Assembly (NCBI GenBank): GCA_003427395.1
Contig: BFEA01000308.1
Coordinates: 1,629,926 to 1,681,268, forward strand
DNA length: 51,343 bases
Direction of reading: 5' to 3'
Source: Chara braunii
Taxonomy: Eukaryota > Streptophyta > Charophyceae > Charales > Characeae
Below are positions 50,580 to 51,343 of the stretch, piece by piece. Position 1 is the stretch's first letter. Every line of letters begins with the position of its first letter. The notes below the pieces were generated by a model. It saw only the letters and a list, made by a program, of their open reading frames with translations. It was not told the origin of the DNA and ran no database searches. The translations under genes were made by a program, and so were the position numbers.

Positions 50580-51063
50580 GGGGTTTGTTAGACACTCCTC
50601 GGGCGCGTGAAGTCCCCGATGAATTGTTCGTTCCACCTATCCTCGGGGATGCAGTCGAAAAGAAAAAAGTGAAAACACTCCGAAAGAAATTCCTTGGGCT
50701 CCGAGGATTCCCCAACCATTTCTTCCTTTTGCCCAAGGGACCTCACGAGGTCCCTTGGGCAAAAGGAATCCGCGTTTCACGGAGAGGAGCAGACACATGG
50801 GTAGAGAGACGTTTCAACAGAGAATCTGGATGGTGGTGGCACCCTATTGGCTGAAGGCCTGAGACACATTTGATTTTTTTTTTCTTTTTTTATTTTTTCT
50901 TTTCTGACATCGCTCGAAGGAAATGTCCTCGGGCGACGTCTCCTAGGACAGGTGGAACGAAGGGCCCAAATTTCCTTTTGAACCAAAAGGAATTTTTCCT
51001 TTTGAATCAAAAGGAATTTTTCCTTTTGCCCGAGGATTTCAATAGGAGTGTCTAACGAGCCCC
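50580..51063. mobile_element. 484-bp MITE-like DNA element with 20-bp TIRs
   Basis: GGGGTTTGTTAGACACTCCT at the left end is inverted as AGGAGTGTCTAACGAGCCCC at the right with two mismatches. TTC precedes the left end and follows the right end, a possible 3-bp target duplication. Together with the GGGGYTYGTTAG start this points to the PIF/Harbinger (Tourist-like) group, though their usual target is TWA. Inner inverted pairs (TTCGTTCCACCT near 50628; AGGTGGAACGAA near 50950) extend the fold-back. There is no transposase ORF, so it is non-autonomous. Confidence 0.65.
50723..50768. repeat. Perfect 22-bp palindromic arms with 2-bp loop
   Basis: TTCCTTTTGCCCAAGGGACC plus TC is followed by AC and then its exact reverse complement, inside the MITE-like element. 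At 50975-51030 the related units CCTTTTGAACCAAAAGG and CCTTTTGAATCAAAAGG form two more palindromes. Confidence 0.9.
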
Positions 51064-51343
51064 TTCCTACCATAACTGAAATGGACAGCCACAGGGATTT
51101 ATTTTTTTTTTCCGAAACGCCCCTCAATGTCCCATTTATTTGCGATTTGCCCCTCCGACGGGCGACTTACCCTTACCCTGATTTGCCGCTGAGGCCTCTG
51201 AACTTTCCTGCAGGCCCCTGTCATTGAGGGCACAACTTTCCGAGAAGCCCTTACCTGACCTCCAATCCCAATTTTGCTCGTGCCTGTCTGCTTTACCCTG
51301 GTGCAGCGGATGCATCTCTCTGAGATGCCCTTCCACACACAGG
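51064..51343. other. Right end of window; no gene recognised
   Basis: Two overlapping minus-strand ORFs of 66-79 residues run through here with no known motif. They are too short to judge. Confidence 0.3.

Overview
This window looks like repeat-dominated nuclear DNA from a plant-lineage eukaryote. I recognise no intact host gene. All coding sequence I can name belongs to retrotransposons, and nearly all of it is broken. The retroelement set is a GIY-YIG plus Penelope-type reverse transcriptase, a Ty3/gypsy gag with a CCHC knuckle, and L1-type LINEs with a DUF4283-like ORF1. Teloboxes of the CCCTAAA type are also present. This would fit a large-genome streptophyte alga such as Chara. That species guess rests on my memory of similar proteins and is not proven by the window. 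Part of the sequence is not biological: a 38-bp Nextera mate-pair junction adapter lies at 5550-5587, and there are N gaps at 24548-25489, 32584-32585 and 39328.

Layout. Positions 1-63 are a fragment of a repeat that recurs at 25836-25893, in what may be an LTR. A 156-bp, strongly self-complementary repeat (133-288; second copy 28105-28260, about 93% identical) precedes a plus-strand unit at 299-4036. That unit has a coiled-coil ORF with a SAP-like C-terminus, followed by a decayed Penelope-like element whose GIY-YIG endonuclease is N-terminal to the RT. This is the permuted 'Chlamys' architecture and is the most interesting object in the window. Positions 4.9-6.9 kb hold SINE-like repeats, the adapter and an interrupted 167-bp tandem array. 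Positions 8.0-9.2 kb carry a minus-strand gypsy gag core, and 20.8-22.0 kb the N-terminal part of a similar gag. Between them lie GC-rich minisatellites (52-bp units near 13.5 kb, 29-bp units near 15 kb) and T-rich DNA with degenerate repeated motifs (17.1-18.9 kb). Positions 22.1-26 kb hold teloboxes, a 530-bp polypurine stretch, a tRNA-derived remnant, two clusters of CGTACG palindromes on either side of the large gap, and a minus-strand tRNA-Met primer-binding-site candidate.

The right half carries three minus-strand LINEs. LINE-A (28.37-33.50 kb) is nearly complete, with ORF1 and ORF2 overlapping by 23 nt. LINE-B (41.06-45.98 kb) and LINE-C (46.63-50.35 kb) belong to one different family and are riddled with stops and frameshifts. 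LINE-A and LINE-B have each lost the first aspartate of the RT active-site pair. LINE-C keeps it. Among and beyond them are several terminal-inverted-repeat or fold-back elements: 35450-35620, 39719-40131, 46270-46402, and 50580-51063, the last with a 20-bp TIR and a possible 3-bp target duplication. Overall the window is a graveyard of nested mobile elements, and the Penelope-like unit with its upstream coiled-coil ORF and structured repeat most deserves follow-up.
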